Origin: Caballeronia sordidicola
GTDB taxonomy: Bacteria > Pseudomonadota > Gammaproteobacteria > Burkholderiales > Burkholderiaceae
Reading direction: 5' to 3'
Assembly: GCF_000729995.1 (NCBI RefSeq)
Contig: NZ_JNFG01000203.1
Span: 1-64,000, forward strand
DNA: 64,000 bases
Shown here: positions 25,286 to 34,381 of the stretch, one piece after another
How positions within the stretch are numbered: the stretch's first letter is position 1
Layout: each line of letters begins with the position of its first letter
Made by a program: the position numbers and the translations under genes
The notes under the pieces: model-generated
The model's database searches: none
What the model saw: the letters and a program-made list of their open reading frames with translations, nothing else
What the model was told of the DNA's origin: nothing

Positions 25286-25979
25286 CGCTGCCGAAGCCGC
25301 CAAGAAGGCTCACGCTATCGATGCGGCCAAAAAGGCACGCATGTCCGCTTATCAGCGCTGGGAGATGGCGTCGTTCGATCCGGTTCCGGTCGATCGCAGC
25401 GCCGCCGATCAAGCCGCGCTGGAAAAGCACTTGCGCCGTGTTCGCGATGAAGCGCACGCGCAGGGGTTGGCATCGGGCCATGTGGCGGGTCAGGCAATGG
25501 GCTACAAGGCCGGTTACGACCAGGGTTACGAACAAGCAGTGGAAGAAGGCCGCCGCCAAGCGCGGGCGGAAGCAGCGCGGCTCGTACAAATGGCCGATAC
25601 TTTCAAGATTGCGCTGCAAGCCGCGGACGCAGTCGTTGCCGAGGCGCTGACGGCGCTGGCGCTGGACATCGCGCAGCAAGTGGTTTCGCAGCATCTGACA
25701 CTCGATCCGACCGCCGTGCTGGCCGTTGCGCGCTCGGTGATCGCGGCTGAGCCGGCGTTGGCCGGAGCGCCGTATCTGACCGTGAATCCGGCGGATCTGC
25801 CGATTGTCGAAGCGTATTTGCTGGAAGAACTCCAGGCGGCGGGATGGTCGGTCAGGACCGACCCGGATATTGAGCGCGGCGGTTGCCGGGCGCACGCGGC
25901 AAGCGGTGAAATCGATGCAACCAATGTCACGCGCTGGGAGCGCGTGGCGGCGGCGCTCGGGAGGTCACAACCGTGGTGA
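25278..25979 (+). CDS. fliH: flagellar assembly protein FliH
   Basis: This 233-residue regulator of the export ATPase forms a dimer that ties FliI to the C-ring through FliN. A glycine-patterned helix (about 60-95, GLASGHVAGQAMGYKAGYDQ) shows the GxxxG-type repeats typical of FliH, followed by the C-terminal V-ATPase-E-like domain. The ATG lies inside the end of fliG. Its stop overlaps the fliI start. Confidence 0.93.
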   Translation: MSDAAEAAKKAHAIDAAKKARMSAYQRWEMASFDPVPVDRSAADQAALEKHLRRVRDEAHAQGLASGHVAGQAMGYKAGYDQGYEQAVEEGRRQARAEAARLVQMADTFKIALQAADAVVAEALTALALDIAQQVVSQHLTLDPTAVLAVARSVIAAEPALAGAPYLTVNPADLPIVEAYLLEELQAAGWSVRTDPDIERGGCRAHAASGEIDATNVTRWERVAAALGRSQPW

Positions 25980-26979
25980 ACCTAGCCCATGTCAATGCAA
26001 GCCCTGCGCGCCGCGTTACGCAGGAAGGCTTGAGCGAGCTCGAACAGGAACTGGCGCGCGCGTCGTTCGGTCCGCTCGCGGCGGACGACGACGTTGAACC
26101 GACGATCGAAGAAATCGCGGCCCAGACCATTGTCGATCTCGCCGACATGGCGAACAACCCGTATCTGGATGGCTGGCGCGCGCAGCTCGAAGCGAGCAAG
26201 GCGCGCAGCCAGATATCGAAACCGTTGCGTGCGTGCGGGCGTCTCACGCGTGCAGCCGGCCTGGTGCTCGAAGCCGTCGGATTGAAGCTGGGCGTGGGCT
26301 CGGAATGCATGATCGAGTTGCCGGCCGGCAGTTCGATTCCCATGGCCGAAGCCGAAGTCGTCGGTTTCTCCGGCGACAAGCTGTTCCTCATGCCGACCAC
26401 CGAAGTCTCCGGCCTGTTGCCCGGCGCGCGCGTGTATCCGCTGGAAAGCGCGCCGATCAACGACCCGATGGCCGGCGCCAAGCGTCTGCCGGTCGGCTGG
26501 GAAATGCTCGGCCGCGTGGTCGATGCGTCGGGCAAGCCGCTCGATGGGCTTGGGCCCCTTGGCTCGAAGATCGATGCGCCGCTGACCGCGCCGACCATCA
26601 ACCCGCTCAATCGCGAACCCATTCACAAGGTGCTCGACGTCGGCGTGCGCGCGATCAATGCGTTGCTGACCGTGGGACGCGGCCAGCGCATGGGCCTGTT
26701 CGCGGGTTCGGGCGTGGGCAAGTCCGTGCTGCTCGGCACCATGGCGCGTTATACGAGCGCCGAAGTGATCGTGATCGGGCTGATTGGCGAACGGGGCCGC
26801 GAGGTGAAGGAATTCATCGAGCAGATTCTTGGCGAGGACGGGCTTGCGCGCTCGGTCGTGGTGGCGGCGCCGGCTGATGTGTCACCTATTTTGCGGATGC
26901 AGGGCGCGAGTTACGCGACCTCGCTGGCCGAATATTTCCGGGATCAGGGCAAACACGTACTGCTGCTGATGGATTCGCT
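25278..26979 (+). other. fliH-fliI coupling region (see individual genes)
   Basis: fliG/fliH overlap by 8 bases and fliH/fliI by 7 bases, so these export-apparatus genes are translationally coupled. Confidence 0.5.
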
Positions 26980-27523
26980 CACGCGCTATGCCATGGCACA
27001 GCGCGAGATTGCGCTCGCGATCGGCGAACCCCCCGCCACCAAAGGCTATCCGCCCTCCGTGTTCGCCAAATTGCCGGCGCTGGTCGAGCGGACCGGGAAC
27101 GGCCGGGAGGGAGCCGGATCGATCACGGCGTTTTATACGGTCTTGACTGAAGGGGACGATCAGCAGGATCCTATCGCCGACTCAGCACGGGCCATTCTCG
27201 ACGGCCATATTGTGTTGTCGCGTTCGTTGGCCGAAGCGGGGCATTATCCCGCCATCGATATTGAAGCGTCCATCAGCCGGGCAATGACAGCGCTGATCGA
27301 CGACAAGCACCTGGACCGGGTGCGTTTGTTCAAGCAGATGTTGTCGCGCTACCAGCGCAATCGCGATTTGATCAATGTCGGGGCGTATTCCACGGGGCGG
27401 GATGCGTTACTCGATCGGGCGATTGCGCTGTACCCGCGGATTGAAGCGTTTTTGCAGCAAGGATTTCGTGAGCAGGCCATGTTTGAACCCAGCCTGGCTC
27501 AACTCGATGCTTTATTCGAATAG
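25973..27523 (+). CDS. fliI: flagellum-specific ATP synthase FliI
   Basis: This 516-residue hexameric ATPase energises substrate loading at the type III export gate. Walker A is AGSGVGKS (about residues 245-252), Walker B is VLLLMDSLTR, and an arginine-finger region and C-terminal lid follow. The start is GTG (25973), supported by GGGAGGT 7 bases upstream and an overlap with the fliH stop. The N-terminus is about 60 residues longer than enteric FliI, with an acidic stretch ADDDVEPTIEE. That extension may interact with FliH. Confidence 0.95.
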   Translation: MVNLAHVNASPARRVTQEGLSELEQELARASFGPLAADDDVEPTIEEIAAQTIVDLADMANNPYLDGWRAQLEASKARSQISKPLRACGRLTRAAGLVLEAVGLKLGVGSECMIELPAGSSIPMAEAEVVGFSGDKLFLMPTTEVSGLLPGARVYPLESAPINDPMAGAKRLPVGWEMLGRVVDASGKPLDGLGPLGSKIDAPLTAPTINPLNREPIHKVLDVGVRAINALLTVGRGQRMGLFAGSGVGKSVLLGTMARYTSAEVIVIGLIGERGREVKEFIEQILGEDGLARSVVVAAPADVSPILRMQGASYATSLAEYFRDQGKHVLLLMDSLTRYAMAQREIALAIGEPPATKGYPPSVFAKLPALVERTGNGREGAGSITAFYTVLTEGDDQQDPIADSARAILDGHIVLSRSLAEAGHYPAIDIEASISRAMTALIDDKHLDRVRLFKQMLSRYQRNRDLINVGAYSTGRDALLDRAIALYPRIEAFLQQGFREQAMFEPSLAQLDALFE

Positions 27524-27547
27524 AGATAATTTAGGAATCTGACGTCC

Positions 27548-27997
27548 ATGTCCAAGCATCTGCCGATCACTACCCTGATCAACCTCGCGGAAGAAGAACT
27601 GGAGGCTGCCACGAAAAAGCTTGGCAAGCTCCAGCAAGAGCGCGACGAGGTGGAAGGGCAGTTGAATTCGCTGGTCACGTATCGCGATGAATATCACGCG
27701 CGTTTTACGGCGTCGGCGCAGGAAGGCACGACCGCGCAGACGCTGCGTAATTTCCAGGCATTCGTCGATACCCTCGATTCCGCCATCAATCAGCAGCGCA
27801 AGTTGCTTGTGGGCGCGAACCACCGGCTGGAAGCGGCCAAGCCGGAATGGCAGCAGCGCAAGCAGAAGCTGGGTTCTTACGAAGTGCTGGCTGCGCGCGG
27901 CGACGCAGTGCGGGCGAAGCAGGAATCGCGAATCGAACAACGTGATTCCGATGAGCACGCTTCCAAGATGTTGCGGATGCGCGCCGAAAAGGCATGA
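27548..27997 (+). CDS. fliJ: flagellar export protein FliJ
   Basis: This 149-residue cytoplasmic stalk-like protein of the export ATPase is almost entirely coiled coil (residues 10-145, with heptad-like runs such as LINLAEEELEAATKKLGKLQ). It follows fliI by 24 bases and precedes fliK, the standard order. The identification rests on coiled-coil character, size and position. Confidence 0.9.
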   Translation: MSKHLPITTLINLAEEELEAATKKLGKLQQERDEVEGQLNSLVTYRDEYHARFTASAQEGTTAQTLRNFQAFVDTLDSAINQQRKLLVGANHRLEAAKPEWQQRKQKLGSYEVLAARGDAVRAKQESRIEQRDSDEHASKMLRMRAEKA

Positions 27998-28042
27998 TTT
28001 TTATAGCGATGTTTATCTTGCACAAGATGCGAGGGCTCCTGC

Positions 28043-29602
28043 ATGTCCACCGTTAATACTTCCAGCACGATGCTTAGCTTGAGCGCTGCCCAATCGCGGA
28101 ACGCGGCGGCAACGTCGGCGAGCGATGACGCGGCGGCATCGTTTGTTTCAACGCTGCACAACATAACCACCAAGGCTAACGAGGAAGCGGCGGCTCAGGC
28201 GCGGGTGCAAGCGCAGGCGCAGGCGGCGAAAGCTGCAGCGGCGGCATCGGCGGCGAGGGGCGGCGTTCACGACGCAGCCAAGCCCGACGATGCTTCAACT
28301 GCACAGGCTAAAGCAGCGGCGGATCAGGCCGACAGCGCGGACCAGGCTGCGGCGGCAGATCAGACGCAGGGGGCGGGTTCGAGCGCTTCGACGTCGTCGG
28401 ATTCTTCGACGTCATCGACCTCGTCCGCTTCATCGGCTTCATCCGCGGCCGATCAAACGCAGGCCGCGACCGCATCCGCGGCTGCGGCAAACGCGACGGC
28501 TTCGGCTCAGACCGATTCCGATGCAGCGAAGACGCAGCCCGAAGCCACAGCGGCGGCGGCAGCAGCGACGGCGGCTGCGACCGTAGCGGCCATGTTGAAG
28601 GCACGCGGCGGTGCGGCCGCCGATCCGGCCACGGCTTCGACTGATCCGGCTACGGCCGCGATGGATGCGCAAGCGGCGAGTGCGACGTCTTCCACGCAGT
28701 CGAAGGACAAGCCGAGCGACGCCAAGACCGCGGATGATGCGCTTCAGGCTGCGCTCGCGCAGTTGGCGAATACGCAGGGTGCTGCAACGCCATCGCCCGA
28801 TGCAGCGGCAGCGGCGGCCGCAGCCGCGGCGAATGGTGCGATTGCGGCCAACGCTGCGAATGCGAACGCGGGCGGCAAGGGCGGTGGTTCGAGGCAGTCG
28901 GGCCGGGCGATATCGCTCACGGCGTCCTCGGGCGATGCGGCGAGCCGGCCATCAACGACGCAGCAAGCCGGCGCGACATCGGCTACGCAACAAGCCGAGG
29001 CAACGGCGCTGGCTTCCGCAACGCCTGCCGATGATGGCAGTGCTGCCTACAAAGCGACTGCTGACGCTGCGGCACATTCGGCTTCCATGCAGGCAGCGTC
29101 GGCGAGCGCGGGCAGCGCTCCCGTGCAGAGCGCTGCGACGGCTGCTGGCAGCGCGGCTATTGCGCCGCATGTCGGGGCGAGTGGATGGGACGAGGCGTTT
29201 AGCCAGAAGGTGGTGTTTCTGTCGAATGGTCATCAACAGAGTGCTGAATTGACGTTGAATCCGAAGGATCTGGGGCCGTTGCAGGTGGTCTTGCAGGTCA
29301 CGGACAACCACGCGCACGCGTTGTTTGTTTCGACGCATGCGCAGGTTCGGGCGGCGGTCGAGGCGGCGTTACCGACTTTGCGTGAAGCGATGCAGGCGAG
29401 CGGAATTGGATTGGGCAGCGCGAGCGTAAGCGATGGGTTCGTGGGTCAGCAGTCGAGCCAGCAGAATGGCGGAGCGTCATCGAATGCGGGGCGAGGCGGG
29501 CGGGGCTTGGGCGGAGTGGACGACGGCGGAAGCGCGGACACACTGAGCTCGATCAGCATCCCGATGCGCAAACAGGTGGGATTGGTCGATACGTTTGCTT
29601 GA
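28043..29602 (+). CDS. fliK: flagellar hook-length control protein FliK
   Basis: This 519-residue secreted molecular ruler has an N-terminal two thirds (residues 20-360) that is extremely rich in Ala, Ser, Gln, Asp and Thr, with near-repeats such as ADQADSADQAAAADQ. The C-terminal Flg_hook domain (about 380-480) shows the core AELTLNPKDLGPLQVVLQV and ALFVSTHAQVRAAVEAALPTLREAM. The low-complexity DNA gives many false frames. The gene ends just before a clear terminator, closing the fliFGHIJK unit. Confidence 0.94.
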   Translation: MSTVNTSSTMLSLSAAQSRNAAATSASDDAAASFVSTLHNITTKANEEAAAQARVQAQAQAAKAAAAASAARGGVHDAAKPDDASTAQAKAAADQADSADQAAAADQTQGAGSSASTSSDSSTSSTSSASSASSAADQTQAATASAAAANATASAQTDSDAAKTQPEATAAAAAATAAATVAAMLKARGGAAADPATASTDPATAAMDAQAASATSSTQSKDKPSDAKTADDALQAALAQLANTQGAATPSPDAAAAAAAAAANGAIAANAANANAGGKGGGSRQSGRAISLTASSGDAASRPSTTQQAGATSATQQAEATALASATPADDGSAAYKATADAAAHSASMQAASASAGSAPVQSAATAAGSAAIAPHVGASGWDEAFSQKVVFLSNGHQQSAELTLNPKDLGPLQVVLQVTDNHAHALFVSTHAQVRAAVEAALPTLREAMQASGIGLGSASVSDGFVGQQSSQQNGGASSNAGRGGRGLGGVDDGGSADTLSSISIPMRKQVGLVDTFA

Positions 29603-29628
29603 TTTAGCGTAAGCAGCCAATACCAAAG

Positions 29629-29661
29629 AAGCCGCGTTCCCGAAAGGGGCGCGGCTTTTTT
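29629..29661 (+). terminator. rho-independent terminator after fliK
   Basis: An 8-bp stem (AAGCCGCG/CGCGGCTT) with a 13-base loop is followed by TTTTTT. It lies 27 bases after the fliK stop. Confidence 0.85.
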
Positions 29662-29841
29662 GTCGTGGTGCTTTTCTACCGCCCTTGGCTCGGCGTTGTT
29701 TGCTCCGATCGCAACCAGCCCCTTCCACCAACCCCCGCAAACGGCTAACTCACGAGTAAGCCCCAATTCCCCCCTCTATTCCCCTCATCGCAACCCTCCG
29801 AAATCGCCAACAATTCAGGCTACAGAAAGAGGTCCGCAACC

Positions 29842-30336
29842 ATGGCAAGCACCACCGCAACTCAACAACCCATCGTCACCGCGAAGAGCGGCAAGATGAA
29901 GCGCATCCTGCTGATCACAGTGGGCATTATCGTTTTGCTGGGCGCCGGCGGGGCTGGTGCTTACTACTACTTCCTGCAGAAGCCCCCTGTGGGTGCGGTG
30001 AAGAAGGCTGCACCCGCCGCGCCGCCGGTGTTCTTCCCGCTGGAGTCGATGACGGTCAATCTCCAGTCCGACGACGCCATGCATTACTTGCGTATCGGCT
30101 TGACGCTGAAGCTGCCGGACCAGAAGGCGCAAGCCGCGTTGACCGAACGCATGCCGGAAGTACGCAGCCACATCCTGATGTTGTTGTCGGCGAAGCGGCC
30201 GGACGATCTGGCGGGCATCGACGGCAAGCGTGAGCTTGCGAAGGAACTGCTGGAGACGGTCCAAAAGACCGGAGGTGCGCCTGGCGATCCGGCGCAGGTC
30301 CAGGAAGTGTTGTTCACGGAATTCGTCGTTCAATAA
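29842..30336 (+). CDS. fliL: flagellar basal body-associated protein FliL
   Basis: This 164-residue single-pass inner-membrane protein associates with stator units. It has a short cytoplasmic N-terminus, a membrane helix at about residues 22-45 (ILLITVGIIVLLGAGGAGAYYYF), and a periplasmic domain with FFPLESMTVNLQSDDAMHYL and a typical C-terminal FTEFVVQ. It is the first gene of fliLMNOPQR. The upstream 180 bases after the fliK terminator should hold its promoter, but none was clearly recognised. Confidence 0.95.
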   Translation: MASTTATQQPIVTAKSGKMKRILLITVGIIVLLGAGGAGAYYYFLQKPPVGAVKKAAPAAPPVFFPLESMTVNLQSDDAMHYLRIGLTLKLPDQKAQAALTERMPEVRSHILMLLSAKRPDDLAGIDGKRELAKELLETVQKTGGAPGDPAQVQEVLFTEFVVQ

Positions 30337-30457
30337 TCCGCGCGACAACCCTCGCCTTCAGCCGCTTTAGCAAAAGCAAACGCTAACGCGCGCGCTAACT
30401 GTAAGAAGCACGACAGCCAGGCATCAAGCAACCGCGCACAGGAACCAAGGAACACTC

Positions 30458-31456
30458 ATGGGCCACGAAGAGTTCATGTCGCAGGAGGAGGTGGATGCCC
30501 TGCTCAAGGGCGTCACCGGGGAAGTCGACGCAGTCGCCGACGAAACACGCTTCCATGGCGTGCGCCCCTACAACCTCGCGACGCAGGAACGCATCGTCCG
30601 GGGCCGGATGCCGGGCCTGGAAATCATCAACGACCGCTTCGCGCGCCTCTTGCGCGTGGGCATCTTCAACTTCATGCGGCGCTCGGCGGAAATCTCCGTC
30701 GGTCCGGTGAAGGTGCAGAAGTACAGCGAATTCACCCGCAACCTGCCGATCCCGACGAACCTGAACCTCGTCCACGTGAAGCCGTTGCGCGGCACCTCAC
30801 TGTTCGTGTTCGACCCGAACCTCGTCTTCTTTGTCGTCGATAACCTCTTCGGCGGCGACGGCCGTTTCCACACGCGCGTTGAAGGCCGCGAGTTCACGCA
30901 GACCGAGCAACGCATCATCAGCAAGCTGCTGAACCTCGTGTTCGAACACTACGCGGCATCGTGGAAAAGCGTGCGGACGCTTAACTTCGAATACGTGCGC
31001 TCGGAAATGCACACGCAGTTCGCCAACGTGGCCACGCCGAACGAGATTGTGATCGTCACGCAGTTTTCCATCGAATTCGGATCGACCGGCGGCACGCTGC
31101 ATATCTGCATGCCGTATTCGATGATCGAACCGATCCGCGACATCCTCTCCTCGCCGATTCAAGGCGAAGCGCTGGAAGTGGATCGCCGCTGGATCCGGGT
31201 GCTGTCGCAACAAGTGCAGGCGGCCGAAGTGGAACTCACGGTGGATCTGGCGGAGATCGGCACGACCTTCGAAAAGATTCTCAACATGCGGGCAGGCGAT
31301 GTCCTGCCGATCAACGTGCCCGAAGTCGTCACGGCAAAAGTGGACGGCGTGCCAGTGATGGAATGCGGCTACGGAATTTTCAATGGTCAATACGCGTTGC
31401 GCGTCCAGAAGATGATCAGCGCAACCGACACGATGAAGGAAGGTGGATATGAGTGA
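30458..31456 (+). CDS. fliM: flagellar motor switch protein FliM
   Basis: This 332-residue C-ring protein has the N-terminal CheY-P binding motif MSQEEVDALLKG at residues 7-18. The middle CheC-like domain includes GRMPGLEIINDRFARLLR, and a C-terminal SpoA domain contacts FliN. The ATG at 30458 is used. Met7 is an alternative start but would remove residues ahead of the motif that are usual in the family. The end overlaps the fliN start by 8 bases. Confidence 0.96.
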   Translation: MGHEEFMSQEEVDALLKGVTGEVDAVADETRFHGVRPYNLATQERIVRGRMPGLEIINDRFARLLRVGIFNFMRRSAEISVGPVKVQKYSEFTRNLPIPTNLNLVHVKPLRGTSLFVFDPNLVFFVVDNLFGGDGRFHTRVEGREFTQTEQRIISKLLNLVFEHYAASWKSVRTLNFEYVRSEMHTQFANVATPNEIVIVTQFSIEFGSTGGTLHICMPYSMIEPIRDILSSPIQGEALEVDRRWIRVLSQQVQAAEVELTVDLAEIGTTFEKILNMRAGDVLPINVPEVVTAKVDGVPVMECGYGIFNGQYALRVQKMISATDTMKEGGYE

Positions 31457-31886
31457 CGTAACTGAACCGGGCACGCTGCCGTCCGATCCGCTCAAGGGCG
31501 AGGACTTCGGCATGGACGACTGGGCGAGCGCGCTGGCTGAGCAGAACGGCAATGAAACGCCGGCGGCGGCTTCATCGGCGGGATTGTTCCAGCCTTTGTC
31601 GAAAGTCGAGGCGCCCACGACGCGCAATGACATCGACATGATTCTCGACATCCCCGTGCAGATGACGGTGGAACTCGGGCGGACCAAGATCGCGATCCGC
31701 AACCTGCTGCAACTGGCGCAGGGATCGGTGGTGGAACTCGACGGCCTGGCCGGCGAACCGATGGACGTGCTGGTCAACGGCTGCCTGATTGCGCAGGGCG
31801 AAGTCGTGGTGGTCAACGACAAGTTCGGTATCCGTCTCACCGACATCATCACGCCGTCCGAACGCATCAGGAAGTTGAATCGATGA
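31449..31886 (+). CDS. fliN: flagellar motor switch protein FliN
   Basis: This 145-residue C-ring protein has an acidic, poorly conserved N-terminal half and a C-terminal SpoA domain (about 65-140) with MILDIPVQMTVELGRTKI and the core GSVVELDGLAGEPMDVLVNG. The ATG at 31449 is preferred to an in-frame GTG two codons earlier (31443) because AAGGAAGG lies about 6 bases upstream of the ATG. The start lies inside fliM and the stop overlaps fliO (ATGA). Confidence 0.95.
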   Translation: MSDVTEPGTLPSDPLKGEDFGMDDWASALAEQNGNETPAAASSAGLFQPLSKVEAPTTRNDIDMILDIPVQMTVELGRTKIAIRNLLQLAQGSVVELDGLAGEPMDVLVNGCLIAQGEVVVVNDKFGIRLTDIITPSERIRKLNR

Positions 31887-32431
31887 AACGCTTTGCCGCC
31901 GCGCCGGCCGCATTGGCCTTGGCAGCGCTTGCCATGACGCTTAGCGCCCACACAGCTCACGCCGCCGACATGAACGCCGTCAATCACGCGGCGCAGATTG
32001 CATCGGGCGTTGGGGCCGGCACAGCCGTGCCGTCGCTCGGCGTGGGCGCGGTGCTGCAGACGCTGCTCGGACTGGCGATCGTGATCGCGTTCGTGTTCGG
32101 CTGCGCGTGGCTTGCACGCAAGTTCGGCGTTGCCGGTACGAAACGCACGGGGCTGGTGAAGGTGATTGGCGGAGCGTCGCTTGGCAACAAGGAGCGCGTC
32201 TCGGTGGTGGAGATCGGCGATACGTGGCTCGTGCTCGGCGCGGCGCCCGGCAATGTGCGGCTGCTGCACACCATGCCGGCGGGATCGGCGGAACTCAAGC
32301 TCGACGGCACGCAAGCAGGCGTCTCCCCTGAAGGGCAGGCGCTGCAAGGCAGTTTCGGTCAACGTTTTCGCGATGCCCTCGCCGGCGAAGCGACCAAACG
32401 TCTGCAAAAATTCGCAGGCGGGAGCAAGTGA
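31883..32431 (+). CDS. fliO: flagellar biosynthetic protein FliO
   Basis: This 182-residue membrane protein assists assembly of the FliP/Q/R export gate. A signal-like N-terminus (to about residue 28, AHTAHAA) is followed by a membrane helix near 54-74 (LQTLLGLAIVIAFVFGCAWL) and a cytoplasmic FliO domain with GLVKVIGGASLGNKERVSVVE (about 90-110). It is coupled to fliN by ATGA and to fliP at its 3' end. Confidence 0.93.
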   Translation: MKRFAAAPAALALAALAMTLSAHTAHAADMNAVNHAAQIASGVGAGTAVPSLGVGAVLQTLLGLAIVIAFVFGCAWLARKFGVAGTKRTGLVKVIGGASLGNKERVSVVEIGDTWLVLGAAPGNVRLLHTMPAGSAELKLDGTQAGVSPEGQALQGSFGQRFRDALAGEATKRLQKFAGGSK

Positions 32432-33195
32432 TGCGGTTTAAGTTTCTAGCACGCTGTGTGGGATTGGCGGTACCCGTGGTCATGCTGGCCCTCCCCTACA
32501 CCGCTTTCGCCCAAAGCACAGCAGGACTTCCGGCGTTCAACACGAGCGCTGGTCCGAACGGCGGCACGACATATTCGCTCAGCGTCCAGACGATGCTGCT
32601 GCTTACCATGCTGTCGTTCCTGCCGGCCATGCTGCTGATGATGACGGGCTTCACGCGCATCATCATTGTGTTGTCGCTGTTGCGGCAGGCGCTGGGCACG
32701 ACCAGCACGCCGCCTAATCAGGTACTCGTCGGACTCGCTCTGTTTCTCACGCTGTTCGTGATGTCGCCGGTCCTCGACCGCGCTTACGTGGACGCATACA
32801 AGCCTTTCTCCGACGGCACGATCACGATGGACCAGGCCATGACGCGCGGCGTCGCGCCGTTCAAGCAATTCATGCTGCGCCAGACCCGCGAAGCCGATCT
32901 CGCGCTGTTCGCCCGGATCGCAAAAGCGCCGCCGATGAACGGTCCCGAAGACGTGCCGCTCTCGCTGCTTGTGCCGTCGTTTGTGACGAGCGAGCTCAAG
33001 ACCGGCTTCCAGATCGGCTTCACCATCTTCATCCCGTTTCTCATCATCGACATGGTGGTGGCGAGCGTGCTGATGTCGATGGGGATGATGATGGTGTCAC
33101 CCACCACCATTTCGCTGCCGTTCAAGCTGATGTTGTTCGTGCTGGTGGACGGCTGGCAGTTGCTGATCGGCTCGCTCGCGCAGAGCTTCGTTTAA
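32431..33195 (+). CDS. fliP: flagellar biosynthetic protein FliP
   Basis: This 254-residue export-gate protein carries a cleavable signal peptide (to about residue 27, YTAFAQ) and four membrane helices. The FliP signatures LLTMLSFLPAMLLMMTGFTR and, near the end, MGMMMVSPTTISLPFKLMLF are clear. The ATG at 32431 with GGGAG 6 bases upstream is preferred to the preceding GTG (32428). FliP5-FliQ4-FliR1 make the channel for protein export. Confidence 0.96.
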   Translation: MRFKFLARCVGLAVPVVMLALPYTAFAQSTAGLPAFNTSAGPNGGTTYSLSVQTMLLLTMLSFLPAMLLMMTGFTRIIIVLSLLRQALGTTSTPPNQVLVGLALFLTLFVMSPVLDRAYVDAYKPFSDGTITMDQAMTRGVAPFKQFMLRQTREADLALFARIAKAPPMNGPEDVPLSLLVPSFVTSELKTGFQIGFTIFIPFLIIDMVVASVLMSMGMMMVSPTTISLPFKLMLFVLVDGWQLLIGSLAQSFV

Positions 33196-33214
33196 TAGCG
33201 TCAGGAATCAAACG

Positions 33215-33484
33215 ATGACACCCGAATCCGTCATGTCGATAGCGCACCAGGCCATGTACGTGGCGCTGTTGCTCGCGGCTCCCTTGCTGTTGGTCGCGCT
33301 CGTGGTTGGCCTGGTCGTGAGCCTGTTCCAGGCCGCGACCCAGATCAACGAAAGCACGCTTTCGTTCATTCCGAAATTGCTCGCGGTAGCGCTTACGCTC
33401 GTGATCGCTGGACCGTGGATGATGGAAACGCTGCTCGATTACATGCGCCACGTTTTCACCATCACACCCGCCATCACCGGCTAA
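33215..33484 (+). CDS. fliQ: flagellar biosynthetic protein FliQ
   Basis: This 89-residue export-gate subunit has two membrane helices (about 14-40 and 55-80) and the family stretch GLVVSLFQAATQINESTLSF between them. Length is exactly as expected. fliR starts 2 bases after its stop. Confidence 0.96.
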   Translation: MTPESVMSIAHQAMYVALLLAAPLLLVALVVGLVVSLFQAATQINESTLSFIPKLLAVALTLVIAGPWMMETLLDYMRHVFTITPAITG

Positions 33485-33486
33485 CG

Positions 33487-34278
33487 ATGTTCTCCGTCAC
33501 TTACGCGCAGCTCAATGTCTGGCTGACGTCGTTCCTCTGGCCGTTCACGCGCATCCTCGCGCTGATCGCAACGGCGCCATTGCTGAGCCATCAGGCTATT
33601 CCAATTCGCGTCAAGGTCGCGATCGCGGCGTTCATGGCGCTGATCGTGGCGCCGACTATCGGCGCGGTGCCGCAAGTGACCGTGTTTTCCGCCGATGGCG
33701 TGATGATCATCATCAACCAGTTCCTGGTCGGCGCGGCGCTCGGCATGACGATGCAGATTGCGTTCGCTACCATCGACGCCGCGGGCGAGTTTATCGGCAT
33801 GCAAATGGGCCTTGGTTTTGCGATGCTTTACGACCCGCGCGCCGGTGGGAATTCGGTGGTGATATCGCGGTACCTGAACACGATCGCCATGCTCGCGTTC
33901 CTTGTGTTCGATGGCCACCTGCAAATGATCAGCGCGCTCGTGCAGACGTTTCAGAGCGTGCCGGTGAGCGCAAACGTGCTGGGTTCAGCCACGTTCGCGC
34001 GCGGGTGGCAGACGCTTGCCACGTACGGTATGAGCGTGTTTTCGACGGGTTTGCTGCTGTCGCTGCCGGTGGTCACCGCGTTGCTGATCGCCAACCTCGC
34101 GCTGGGCATCCTGAATCGCGCGGCGCCCCAGATCGGGATTTTCCAGGTGGGCTTTCCGGTCACCATGCTGGTCGGATTCCTGCTCATCCAGTTGATGATC
34201 CCCAACATGATCCCGTTCTTCCAGCGCATTTTCGATAGCGGTATCGACCAGATGGGGCGCGTGGCGGCTGCGCTTTAG
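33487..34278 (+). CDS. fliR: flagellar biosynthetic protein FliR
   Basis: This 263-residue polytopic membrane protein is the single-copy subunit of the export gate. The N-terminus YAQLNVWLTSFLWPFTRIL and the block QMGLGFAMLYDPRAGGNSVV are typical. The ATG at 33487 follows the fliQ stop. A longer frame starting in fliQ at 33415 was rejected. It is the last gene of the fliLMNOPQR operon. The Wadjet operon begins 103 bases after it. Confidence 0.95.
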   Translation: MFSVTYAQLNVWLTSFLWPFTRILALIATAPLLSHQAIPIRVKVAIAAFMALIVAPTIGAVPQVTVFSADGVMIIINQFLVGAALGMTMQIAFATIDAAGEFIGMQMGLGFAMLYDPRAGGNSVVISRYLNTIAMLAFLVFDGHLQMISALVQTFQSVPVSANVLGSATFARGWQTLATYGMSVFSTGLLLSLPVVTALLIANLALGILNRAAPQIGIFQVGFPVTMLVGFLLIQLMIPNMIPFFQRIFDSGIDQMGRVAAAL

Positions 34279-34314
34279 ATTCTCCTCGACACGTAACAAA
34301 TCAACCTCACGCGC

Positions 34315-34341
34315 TTGGCGGCTCCGCCGCGCGGCTATCAT
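34315..34341 (+). promoter_or_regulatory. weak promoter candidate before jetA
   Basis: TTGGCG and TATCAT with a 15-base spacer lie 41 bases before the jetA start. The spacing is short and the spacer folds into a small GC hairpin, so this is only a candidate. Read-through from fliR is the alternative. Confidence 0.25.
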
Positions 34342-34381
34342 TCCATTTATTTCCCTTGGCCGACGGTCACGTGCTTCGCCC

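Noticed and set aside
30797..32407. 536-codon minus-strand frame opposite fliM-fliN-fliO
   Set aside because: Antisense to three certain flagellar genes with no domain features.
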